Shown: positions 30,835-38,216 of the stretch, one piece after another
How positions within the stretch are numbered: the first letter of the stretch is position 1
Layout: the number at the start of each line of letters is the position of its first letter
Source: Gemmatimonadota bacterium
GTDB taxonomy: Bacteria; Latescibacterota; UBA2968; GCA-2709665
DNA: 64,000 nt
Assembly: GCA_028873695.1 (NCBI GenBank)
Contig: JAPPNU010000012.1
Span: 1-64,000 of the forward strand
Reading direction: 5' to 3'
Notes under the pieces: generated by a model
What the model saw: only the letters and a program-made list of their open reading frames with translations
Database searches by the model: none
Told to the model about the DNA's origin: nothing
Translations under genes and position numbers: made by a program

Positions 30835-31839
30835 TCAATCCCTCCTATCGCGGTTTACGGCCCCGCCTGAATAGATCACTTCCTTCAGCCGATCCTGTTC
30901 GTCAAGCCGAACCCGCAGTGTAAATGCACGTCTGCTCAGAAACTGCGGATTGTGATCGAGCGCCGTTTGCAAGGCCAGCGAACCCAGCCACCCCAGCGCG
31001 TCGGACCGAATCCCGAACCGCAGATCATGAACCAGAAACGTCCGCCCGCCTTCCCCGGATTCCTCCAGCGCGGGGAAACGCGCGAACCAGCGATAGATCC
31101 GCCCGTCACGCCGTTCCCATAAGGGTTCGAGACGGGGCTCGGCAAGGGCCGAACGGTAGGTATTCGGCGAGTCTGCAACGCCTGAAAACAGCGAGACAGG
31201 CACCTCGTGCCATTCTTCCTCCCCGACCGCGATCCCACGCCGATGCAGAGGTGAAAAAGGCACGGGAACCGCCGCTGCAGGCGTCAACCCCCGTTCCGCC
31301 GCCCAGCGGTCCAGATACAGGTAGGTTATACCGGAAACGGCGACATTGAAGGCCATATAAGCCGCAAGCGCCGCCACACCCAGGCGGTACCCATCCGGCC
31401 GCCATACCTTCCAGCCGAGAATCAGTCCGCCAATAAGAATCAGATCCAGGTACGGGTCGATCACAAACAGCACGTCGAACAACGCCCGAAACCTGGAAAA
31501 CGGCATAAAGACCATCGTCCCGTACGAGGTCACCAGGTCGAACAGAATGTGCAGCAACAGCCCGGAAAAGGCGACCGTATACAGCTTTGTGAACGGTACG
31601 TCCCTGAGTATGAATCGCCGGACGACCCACGCCACTGCGACGGCGCCGATTGCGGCGCCGAAGAACGAATGTGTCATTCCACGGTGCGTCTGCAGGCTTT
31701 CGAGCGCGTCACCGGGCAGGAACACATCCAGGTCCGGCAATACGCTGGTAACGGTCACCAGATTCACGAACCCCCGGTTCCGCGGCCATACGGACCGCGC
31801 AACCAGACGGCCGACAAGGCCGTGTGTCGGGGTATCCAT
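30835..31839 (-). CDS. Membrane-bound metal-dependent hydrolase (YdjM/DUF457 family)
   Basis: Starts MDTPTHGLVGRLVARSV, then PDLDVF and the HRGMTHSF motif with the histidines of this family, followed by several membrane segments (FGAAIGAVAVAWVV, TVAFSGLLLHILFDLV, LDLILIGGLILGW, LGVAALAAYMAFNVA). The last 150 residues are soluble and of unknown role. The ATG at 31839 has GAGGG just upstream and is preferred over an earlier start at 31869. It has a divergent promoter pair with the SDR gene. Confidence 0.85.
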   Translation of the reverse strand: MDTPTHGLVGRLVARSVWPRNRGFVNLVTVTSVLPDLDVFLPGDALESLQTHRGMTHSFFGAAIGAVAVAWVVRRFILRDVPFTKLYTVAFSGLLLHILFDLVTSYGTMVFMPFSRFRALFDVLFVIDPYLDLILIGGLILGWKVWRPDGYRLGVAALAAYMAFNVAVSGITYLYLDRWAAERGLTPAAAVPVPFSPLHRRGIAVGEEEWHEVPVSLFSGVADSPNTYRSALAEPRLEPLWERRDGRIYRWFARFPALEESGEGGRTFLVHDLRFGIRSDALGWLGSLALQTALDHNPQFLSRRAFTLRVRLDEQDRLKEVIYSGGAVNRDRRD

Positions 31840-31923
31840 CCCTCTTTCCCTCGCTTCGAATACGAACAAGATCGCAATCGACGGCAGTGCGTGGACTCAG
31901 TCCCCGAATTGCGGAACACACAG

Positions 31924-31951
31924 AATATACCCAATGCTCCGGATGAATCAA
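31924..31951 (-). promoter_or_regulatory. Promoter of the DUF457 hydrolase gene
   Basis: On the minus strand TTGATT and TATATT are separated by 16 bases, about 85 bases upstream of the start at 31839. Confidence 0.5.
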
Positions 31952-31968
31952 CCCCGCGCAGACGCAAC

Positions 31969-31998
31969 TTGACATATCGGCGTTCCGTCCCATAAATT
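31969..31998 (+). promoter_or_regulatory. Promoter of the SDR gene
   Basis: TTGACA and TAAATT separated by 18 bases, about 100 bases upstream of the SDR start. Confidence 0.5.
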
Positions 31999-32097
31999 CC
32001 CCACCATTCCTGCGCCGATGCAACACGGGAACACGTTTGCGAGGCAGGAAGCCAATCTCCGTTCCTTTACCGGGACGGGTTGCCGGGAGGTTTGGAT

Positions 32098-32829
32098 ATG
32101 TCGAAGCTCGACGGGAAAGTCGCGGTGGTGACCGGTGGAAACCAGGGCATCGGGAAGGGAATTGCGCGCGCGCTGGCCAAAGAGGGCGCGAATCTGGTGT
32201 TGACGGCCAGAACCGCGGGAAAGCTCGAATCGGCGGCCGATGAAATAAGGGCGGAGGGCGTGGAAGCGGTCGCCGCTCCCGCAGACGTTACCGACGAATC
32301 GCAGGTACAAGCGGTGTTCGCGAAGACAATGGAGCGATTCGGGAGGGTGGACGTGCTGGTGAATAACGCGGCGGCCTTCGACGGGGGACGAATCGACGAA
32401 CTCTCGCTGTCGGCATGGGACTGGGCGATGGCTGTGAACCTGCGCGGGCCCTTTCTCTGCACGCGGGCGGCTTTCCGCATCATGAAGGCACAGGGCGGAG
32501 GCCGGATCATCAACATCGGCAGCATTTCCGCACAGCGGGTTCGCCCGAATTCCGCTCCCTACAGCACCAGCAAATTCGGGATTACCGGCCTGACGCATGC
32601 CACCGCGCTGGACGGACGGGACTACGGAATTGTCTGCTCCTGCCTGCATCCCGGAAACACGCTGGTGGAACGCCGCGAGGAATCCGGCGTACCCACGGAC
32701 GACGAACCGATGATGACGGTGGATGAACTGGCTCAGGCCGCGGTAACGATGGCGACGCTTCCGCTCCACGTGAACATGCTGGAGGCGATCGTGTTGCCCG
32801 TAGGGCAGCTGTACGTGGGAAGAGGTTGA
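32098..32829 (+). CDS. Short-chain dehydrogenase/reductase (SDR family)
   Basis: A classical SDR of 243 residues: the cofactor motif TGGNQGIGKGIA, NNAA in the fourth strand, and the active-site Tyr-x3-Lys YSTSK. The segment TARTAGKLE after the second strand suggests NADP(H) preference. Substrate unknown: it is a single-gene unit. The ATG at 32098 lies seven bases after GGGAGG; an ATG-less extension to 32080 is not needed. Confidence 0.9.
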   Translation: MSKLDGKVAVVTGGNQGIGKGIARALAKEGANLVLTARTAGKLESAADEIRAEGVEAVAAPADVTDESQVQAVFAKTMERFGRVDVLVNNAAAFDGGRIDELSLSAWDWAMAVNLRGPFLCTRAAFRIMKAQGGGRIINIGSISAQRVRPNSAPYSTSKFGITGLTHATALDGRDYGIVCSCLHPGNTLVERREESGVPTDDEPMMTVDELAQAAVTMATLPLHVNMLEAIVLPVGQLYVGRG

Positions 32830-33003
32830 AAGGATACCGGTAGGCCCATAACGACCGAAGGACGTGCAGCCGGGAGACGGGAAAACAACCGCGGGGTCGC
32901 GACGTTACGACACCGTCCGTTCCCCGCCGGTACTTGTGCATTCTTCAGCCGATTCAGCCAATCCCTTTTTTCGGATTGAGATGGCTGCGAATACGAAAAT
33001 TTC

Positions 33004-33032
33004 TTGACACTCTCGATGTGATTGCTTAATGT
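33004..33032 (+). promoter_or_regulatory. Promoter of the aromatic amino-acid supercluster
   Basis: TTGACA (33004-33009) and TAATGT (33027-33032) with 17 bases between. Transcription would start near 33040, giving a leader of about 270 bases before trpE. Confidence 0.75.
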
Positions 33033-33111
33033 TAGATCGCTCCTGTCGGAGCGGCTGATTGCCGTCGCCCGGTTGCAAACCGGCCCGGCACCGGGTCGTG
33101 GAGGATTGAAC

Positions 33112-33219
33112 GTGACGGATCGTGATCGAAACGGGTTTTCCTGGCGTGGGTATTTTTTTCGCTCCTACCGGTATTATTATCGGGAGGCCCAGGATTGTTG
33201 TGTCTGCCCACGCGAGTAA
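33112..33219 (+). CDS. Aromatic-rich leader peptide of the attenuator
   Basis: A 35-codon frame starts with GTG seven bases after GGAGG. Codons 9-23 encode Phe9, Trp11, Tyr14, Phe15, Phe16, Tyr19, Tyr21, Tyr22 and Tyr23: three Phe, one Trp and five Tyr in 15 codons. All Phe codons are TTT and four of five Tyr codons are TAT, although the genome is GC-rich, so decoding should be slow. The peptide itself probably has no function; its translation reports charging of the three aromatic tRNAs. Its last codons overlap arm 2 of the attenuator. Confidence 0.85.
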   Translation: MTDRDRNGFSWRGYFFRSYRYYYREAQDCCVCPRE

Positions 33220-33244
33220 ACTGCTGAAAAAGACGTAAACCGGG

Positions 33245-33272
33245 CCGTGGGCATCTGCTCACGGTTTTTTTT
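33245..33272 (+). terminator. Attenuator terminator before trpE
   Basis: CCGTGGGCA and TGCTCACGG pair over nine positions with one G-T pair and are followed by T8. It ends about 30-40 bases before the probable trpE start and so makes an earlier in-frame start at 33247 impossible on read-through logic. Confidence 0.9.
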
Positions 33273-33312
33273 GATTCGGTCGGCGCAACCGGCCAACTGC
33301 CTGGTGAAACTC

Positions 33313-34794
33313 GTGAACACACCCGATTTGGAGACGCTGAAGACGCTGGCCGGAGGTCGGGGGATCGTTCCAATCTCCCGCGAAATCCTCGGGGATACCG
33401 AAACCCCGGTGTCCGCCTATTTGAAGCTGCGGCCCGGAAGTCCCTACAGCTTTCTCTTCGAAAGCGTGGAAGGAGGAGAAAAGATCGGCCGCTATTCCTT
33501 CCTGGGCGTGGATCCGTTTCTTGCGTTTCGGTCGTGGAAGACCCGGATTGAGATTGAGGATCTGAAGCGGGGCGGCGTGAGGGCCTTCGAGGGATCGCCC
33601 ATCGCCGAGCTCAGACGTCTGCTGGCAAAATATCGTTCGGCGCAGCTGGAGGGACTGCCCCGGTTTACCGGCGGAGCCGTGGGCTACGTGGCCTACGATG
33701 CAATCCGGCTGGTCGAAAACATCCCGGACCGGACGCGCGACGACCACGGTCTGCCCGACGTCGAGTTGCTCTTCTACGATACGCTTCTCGGTTTCGACAA
33801 CGTACGGCAGAAGATCCATCTGATTTCCAATGTGCATATCACGGGAGATATCGAGCGGAATTACCGGGACGCGGAAGCGCGAATCGATGCGATGGAATCG
33901 GCGTTGCGCGGCCCGATTCCCGCCAACGGCGTCCCGGCTGGAAAGCCGCGCGGCCGGGCGAGCGAAATCCGGTCGAACACGGAACGGTCGGTATTTCTGG
34001 ACAAGGTGCGTCGCTGCAAGGAATATATCGTGGCGGGGGATATTTTTCAGGTTGTGCTCTCGCAGCGCTTCGAAACCGAGATAACCGTGGGTTCTCTGGA
34101 CATTTACCGCGCGCTGCGCACGGTGAATCCGTCGCCGTACATGTTTCATCTGGATTTCAGGGACGCGCAGCTCGTAGGCGCGTCGCCGGAACTGCTGGTG
34201 CGTGTCGAGAACGGCGTCGTGCAGGTACGTCCCATCGCGGGTACGCGCTGGAGAGGGGCTACCGAAGAGGAGGATTCCACCCTCGAGGCGGACCTGCTGG
34301 CGGACGAGAAGGAACGCGCGGAGCACATAATGCTTCTGGACCTGGGCCGGAACGACGTGGGACGTGTATCCCGTTACGATTCTGTACGTGTAACCGAACA
34401 GATGACAATAGAGCGTTATTCTCACGTGATGCATATCGTTTCGAACGTTCGGGGACATCTCAGGGACGGCGTGGATGCGCTGGATGCGCTGTATGCTTGT
34501 TATCCGGCGGGTACGGTTTCCGGCGCGCCCAAGATCCGGGCGATGGAGATCATCGACGAACTGGAGCCGACCCGCCGCGGACCATACTCGGGGGCGGTGG
34601 GTTATATTGACTTTTCGGGCAATATGGATACGTGCATCGCCATTCGTACGATGGTGCTTCAGGGACGGAAAGCGTACGTCCAGGCCGGAGGAGGGATCGT
34701 GTTCGATTCCGTGCCGGAAAACGAACACCAGGAAACGGTAAACAAGGCGAAAGCGTTGTTCAGGGCGGTGGAACTGGCGGAGGGCGCCGTGTAG
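33313..34794 (+). CDS. trpE: Anthranilate synthase component I
   Basis: Converts chorismate to anthranilate with ammonia from TrpG; first step of tryptophan synthesis. Of about 493 residues the N-terminal half has YSFLFESVEGGEKIGRYSFLG, which contains the Trp-binding FES segment, and the C-terminal half the chorismate-binding YPAGTVSGAPKIRAMEIIDELEP and GGGIVFDSVPENEHQET. The start is either GTG at 33313 or GTG at 33304; neither has a strong ribosome site. It is the first structural gene after the attenuator and is followed by trpG after 48 bases. Confidence 0.96.
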   Translation: MNTPDLETLKTLAGGRGIVPISREILGDTETPVSAYLKLRPGSPYSFLFESVEGGEKIGRYSFLGVDPFLAFRSWKTRIEIEDLKRGGVRAFEGSPIAELRRLLAKYRSAQLEGLPRFTGGAVGYVAYDAIRLVENIPDRTRDDHGLPDVELLFYDTLLGFDNVRQKIHLISNVHITGDIERNYRDAEARIDAMESALRGPIPANGVPAGKPRGRASEIRSNTERSVFLDKVRRCKEYIVAGDIFQVVLSQRFETEITVGSLDIYRALRTVNPSPYMFHLDFRDAQLVGASPELLVRVENGVVQVRPIAGTRWRGATEEEDSTLEADLLADEKERAEHIMLLDLGRNDVGRVSRYDSVRVTEQMTIERYSHVMHIVSNVRGHLRDGVDALDALYACYPAGTVSGAPKIRAMEIIDELEPTRRGPYSGAVGYIDFSGNMDTCIAIRTMVLQGRKAYVQAGGGIVFDSVPENEHQETVNKAKALFRAVELAEGAV

Positions 34795-34842
34795 CGTCAA
34801 CAATGGACGCTGCGATCTTTAACGTTCAGGTTTTGTTGTCCT

Positions 34843-35406
34843 ATGATCCTGGTAATCGACAATTACGATTCGTTCACGTACAATCTCGTTCAGTACCTGG
34901 GTGAGCTGGGCGCGCGGATGGAAGTGTTCCGGAACGATCAGATCGAGCTTGATCGGATCGACGCGACCCAACCCGAGAAAGTGGTGATTTCGCCCGGTCC
35001 CTGCACGCCGAACGAGGCGGGCGTCTCCGTGGATCTGATCCGGCGATTTACCGGGCGGATTCCGATGCTGGGGGTCTGTCTCGGGCACCAGTGCATCGGT
35101 CAGGCCTTTGGCGGCAACGTCGTGAGCGCCCCGGCGATTCTTCACGGGAAGGTGTCCGAGATTCATCACGACGGACGTACGATTTTCCGGGATATGTCCC
35201 ATCCTTTCATCGCAACGCGATACCATTCGCTGATGGTCGAAAGGGAGGGCCTTCCGGATTGCCTCGAAGTGTCCGCGCAGACAGACGACGGTATCATCAT
35301 GGGATTACGGCACAGGAAGTATCCGGTTGAGGGCGTTCAGTTTCATCCCGAATCCATATTGACGGCCGAGGGTAAAGTATTGTTGAAGAATTTTCTGGAA
35401 GGCTGA
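34843..35406 (+). CDS. trpG: Anthranilate synthase component II (glutamine amidotransferase)
   Basis: Supplies ammonia to TrpE. The 187 residues show the class I triad: the nucleophile Cys in GVCLGHQ and the His-x-Glu pair in FHPESI, with [15 protein letters not shown] at the start. It could also serve PabB, as in other bacteria with one amidotransferase. It is located between trpE and trpD. Confidence 0.96.
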   Translation: MILVIDNYDSFTYNLVQYLGELGARMEVFRNDQIELDRIDATQPEKVVISPGPCTPNEAGVSVDLIRRFTGRIPMLGVCLGHQCIGQAFGGNVVSAPAILHGKVSEIHHDGRTIFRDMSHPFIATRYHSLMVEREGLPDCLEVSAQTDDGIIMGLRHRKYPVEGVQFHPESILTAEGKVLLKNFLEG

Positions 35407-35461
35407 ACTCCAGGGATTGAAAACCCGTCCCATTCTCAGCTTGCATGATGGGGAGACGGCG

Positions 35462-36475
35462 ATGTCGATACAGGACGCGATCGCGAAACTGATTGAGGGT
35501 CAGGACCTGGCGCGGGAACGGATGATCGGTGCGATGAACCAGATCATGTCGGGTGGGGCGACGGACGCGCAGATCGGCGCTTTTCTTGTGGCTCTCCGGG
35601 TCAAGGGCGAGACAGTGGAGGAGATCGCCGGCGCCGCCGAGGTGATGAGGGAGAAGGCGACACGGGTTGAAACGCGGCACGCGACGGTGGTCGATACGTG
35701 CGGTACCGGGGGCGACCGTTCGGGAACGTTCAACATCTCCACGGCGGCGGCGTTCGTTGTGGCCGGCGCGGGACTGTGCGTCGCCAAACACGGCAACCGC
35801 GCCGCATCCAGCGTCTGTGGCAGCGCCGACGTCCTCAAGGAACTGGGGGTGAACATCGAGGCGTCGCCAGAGACGATGGGACGGTGTCTGGACGAGGCGG
35901 GCATCGGTTTTCTGTTTGCTCCGGCTTTGCACGGCGCCATGAAATACGCGATCGGACCCAGACGCGAGCTTGGCGTGCGCACGGTTTTCAACGCCCTGGG
36001 GCCGCTGACCAATCCGGCAGGCGCAACCCGGCACCTGATCGGGGTATACAGCCGGACTCTTACCGGTACGCTGGCGGAGGTATTGCGAACGCTGGAATCG
36101 GAACGCGCGTTCGTGGTACACGGGCTGGACGGACTGGATGAGATTACCACGACCGGACCGACGCAGGTGAGCGAACTGAATGACGGGACCGTTTCCACGT
36201 ACGAAATCACGCCCGAGGAACTGGGCGTTTCAAGGGCTTCGGCAGGCGATCTGGCGGGGGGCAACGCGGAGACCAATGCGGCGATCCTGCGCCGGGTGCT
36301 GCATGGCGAGCCCGGTCCGCGGCTCGACGTCGTTCTTTTGAACGCGGCGGCCGCGATTGTGGCGGGCGGCAAAGCGCTCGATCTGCCGGCGGCCATGGAA
36401 CTGGCCAGGGAGACCGTGGATTCGGGGCGGGCGATGGATAAACTGGAGGAACTCAAACAAATTTCGGCCGGATAG
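35462..36475 (+). CDS. trpD: Anthranilate phosphoribosyltransferase
   Basis: Transfers phosphoribose from PRPP to anthranilate. The 337 residues contain DTCGTGGDRSGTFNIST (PRPP-binding), AKHGNRAASSVCGSADVLKELG, and LGPLTNPAGA. The ATG at 35462 follows GGGGAG by about seven bases; the frame can be read 15 codons further upstream without support. Downstream, repeat B fills the gap to trpC. Confidence 0.96.
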   Translation: MSIQDAIAKLIEGQDLARERMIGAMNQIMSGGATDAQIGAFLVALRVKGETVEEIAGAAEVMREKATRVETRHATVVDTCGTGGDRSGTFNISTAAAFVVAGAGLCVAKHGNRAASSVCGSADVLKELGVNIEASPETMGRCLDEAGIGFLFAPALHGAMKYAIGPRRELGVRTVFNALGPLTNPAGATRHLIGVYSRTLTGTLAEVLRTLESERAFVVHGLDGLDEITTTGPTQVSELNDGTVSTYEITPEELGVSRASAGDLAGGNAETNAAILRRVLHGEPGPRLDVVLLNAAAAIVAGGKALDLPAAMELARETVDSGRAMDKLEELKQISAG

Positions 36476-36516
36476 AACCGATCTCGAGCGATTGCGCCAT
36501 CCGCGCCCTCGAAACC

Positions 36517-36721
36517 AACCTCAATTCGAAAAAAGGCAATTTACCACAAAACGCACAACAGGCACAGAAGGTATCAGCGCAACAGCGGGGCATCGAGGTC
36601 GTTCAGAAGAATGAACTACCGTTCACGTCCAGTGATCTGAAGAATCCGGGTACTTTGACGTCAATTCGCCTCTGTTATTCTGCATATATTCGACATTCAG
36701 GTCCCCGAATCATTGCGAATC
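36517..36721. repeat. Dispersed repeat family B (about 200 bases), copy 2
   Basis: Aligns collinearly with 6962-7170 (see shared blocks there). It lies within the trp operon between trpD and trpC and ends 31 bases before the trpC start. I see no open frame in common between the two copies and no convincing promoter hexamers. Confidence 0.8.
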
Positions 36722-36752
36722 AAGGCCAACATCAAAGGCAATATTGGATAAA

Positions 36753-37544
36753 ATGGCTACCATCCTGGATGAGATCATCGCATACAAACGGCACGTTGTT
36801 GCCGAGGCGAAACAACGGGTTTCGCCTGAGGAGATACGGAAGAAGGCGTACCGGAAGCGGGCGCCGGGCTCCCTGACGGAAAGCCTGACCGCCGCGGAGG
36901 ATATCGCGCTGATAGCGGAAATAAAAAAGGCATCTCCATCGAAAGGGGTGATCAGGGAGGATTTCGATCCGGTTGCGATCGGCCGGGCCTATGAAAAGAA
37001 CGGCGCGGCGGCAATTTCCGTGCTGACGGACGAAAGATATTTTCAGGGCTCCGACGCCAGTCTGAGCGCCGTAAGCGAAGCCGTACAATTGCCGATACTC
37101 CGCAAAGATTTCGTGGTTGATCCGTATCAGATCCACGAAGCCAGGACAATCGGCGCCGACGCGATTCTGCTGATTGTTTCAGCGCTCTCGAAACGTGAAC
37201 TTCCGGAGATGCTCGCAGTCTGCAGGGAGTTGGAACTGGATGCCCTGGTGGAAGTGCACACCAGGGAGGAAGCGAGCATGGCGCTGGATGCGGGCGCAGA
37301 TCTCGTCGGGGTGAATAACCGGGACCTGAACACGTTCGAGACCGATTTGCGAACCACGTTCGACCTGATTGAACATCTTCGGGGAGATCCGGTCGTTGTA
37401 AGCGAGAGCGGGATCGAGACCAGGGACGACGTCGGCCGGTTACAGGATGCCGGCGTGGATGCGGTGCTGGTCGGGGAACATCTGATGCGCCGACCCGACG
37501 TCGGCCGGAAGCTTCGAGCGCTGCTGGGCAAGGGAGGCGGATGA
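36753..37544 (+). CDS. trpC: Indole-3-glycerol-phosphate synthase
   Basis: Closes the indole ring from CdRP. A TIM barrel of 263 residues with LIAEIKKASPSKGVIREDFDP, containing the catalytic lysine, the LRKDFVVDPYQI strand, GVNNRDLNTFETD and SESGIETRDDV. The ATG at 36753 follows ATTGGATAAA with no clear ribosome site; an in-frame TTG lies nine bases upstream. Its stop overlaps the trpF start (ATGA). Confidence 0.96.
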   Translation: MATILDEIIAYKRHVVAEAKQRVSPEEIRKKAYRKRAPGSLTESLTAAEDIALIAEIKKASPSKGVIREDFDPVAIGRAYEKNGAAAISVLTDERYFQGSDASLSAVSEAVQLPILRKDFVVDPYQIHEARTIGADAILLIVSALSKRELPEMLAVCRELELDALVEVHTREEASMALDAGADLVGVNNRDLNTFETDLRTTFDLIEHLRGDPVVVSESGIETRDDVGRLQDAGVDAVLVGEHLMRRPDVGRKLRALLGKGGG

Positions 37545-38185
37545 CCCTACCCATGGTTCGCGTGAAGATTTGCGGAATTACGAATCCGCAGGATGCGCTC
37601 TTTGCGGCCGCACACGGTGTGGACGCGCTCGGGTTCATCTTCTACGAGCCCAGCCCGCGCTACGTGCGCCCGGAACGCGTAAGCGATATCGTTTCCGCAC
37701 TGCCGCCGTTCGTAACGCCGGTAGGGGTTTTCGTGAACGCAGGCCGGGAGGAGATCCTGGAAACGGCGCGGTCGACCGGAATTCGGGCGGTCCAGTTGCA
37801 CGGCGACGAGACTCCGGCCGACTGTCTGGGATATCCGTTTCCGGTCATCCGCGCATTTCGGGTCGGGGACGGATTCGACCCTGCTTCCCTGAACGACTAT
37901 CCGGTAGACACGTTTCTGCTGGATACGGCCAAAAAGGGATGGTACGGCGGCACCGGAGAGACATTTGACTGGCGATTCGCAAGGGCGGCGACCGCACACG
38001 GGCGGATCATCCTTTCGGGAGGAATGGATCCGTCGAACGTGGCAGAGGCCGTCCGAACGGTGAATCCGTACGCCGTAGACTGCGGCAGCGGCGTTGAAGC
38101 TGCGCCCGGCCGGAAGGACCGCGCCAGAATCCGGGAGTTCCTGGAGGCGCTCCGCTCGGCGAACCGCCACGATCAGCCTGTCTGA
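37541..38185 (+). CDS. trpF: Phosphoribosylanthranilate isomerase
   Basis: Amadori isomerisation of PRA to CdRP. Family marks are VRVKICGITNPQDALFAA with the catalytic Cys, GVDALGFIFYEPSPRYV, GIRAVQLHGDE, and FLLDTAKKGWYGGTGETFDW. 214 residues. The start overlaps the end of trpC by four bases. Separate trpC and trpF, rather than a fusion, is the usual state outside enterobacteria. Confidence 0.96.
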   Translation: MTLPMVRVKICGITNPQDALFAAAHGVDALGFIFYEPSPRYVRPERVSDIVSALPPFVTPVGVFVNAGREEILETARSTGIRAVQLHGDETPADCLGYPFPVIRAFRVGDGFDPASLNDYPVDTFLLDTAKKGWYGGTGETFDWRFARAATAHGRIILSGGMDPSNVAEAVRTVNPYAVDCGSGVEAAPGRKDRARIREFLEALRSANRHDQPV

Positions 38186-38216
38186 ACCCATACGAGTTGA
38201 ACCGGAGCAGAGCACA

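Larger units (their letters stand above)
33040..33272 (+). promoter_or_regulatory. Transcription attenuator of the aromatic supercluster
   Basis: Three mutually exclusive pairings can be read directly. Arm 1 (33144-33152, GCGTGGGTA, in leader codons 11-14) pairs with arm 2 (33205-33213, TGCCCACGC, in the last leader codons). Arm 2 also pairs with arm 3 (33246-33253, CGTGGGCA), eight perfect bases, as antiterminator. Arm 3 pairs with arm 4 (33256-33264, TGCTCACGG) as a nine-base terminator stem followed by eight T residues (33265-33272). A ribosome at the leader stop (33217-33219) would cover arm 2 and allow termination; one stalled at the aromatic codons leaves arm 2 free. This is the classical trp-leader logic. 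Confidence 0.88.

Noticed and set aside
33022-33111. Extension of the leader-peptide frame upstream to 33022
   Set aside because: It would start before the predicted transcription start near 33040. The GTG at 33112 has an ideal GGAGG.
33033-33272. T-box or trp riboswitch-like leader before trpE
   Set aside because: No T-box sequence or specifier-loop pattern; the leader peptide and arms fit ribosome-mediated attenuation.
33247-33312. trpE start at 33247
   Set aside because: It lies within the attenuator hairpin and adds residues not found in TrpE; the GTG codons at 33304 and 33313 fit better.
33259-34803. A 514-codon frame opposite trpE
   Set aside because: Antisense to an unmistakable anthranilate synthase; no motif of its own.
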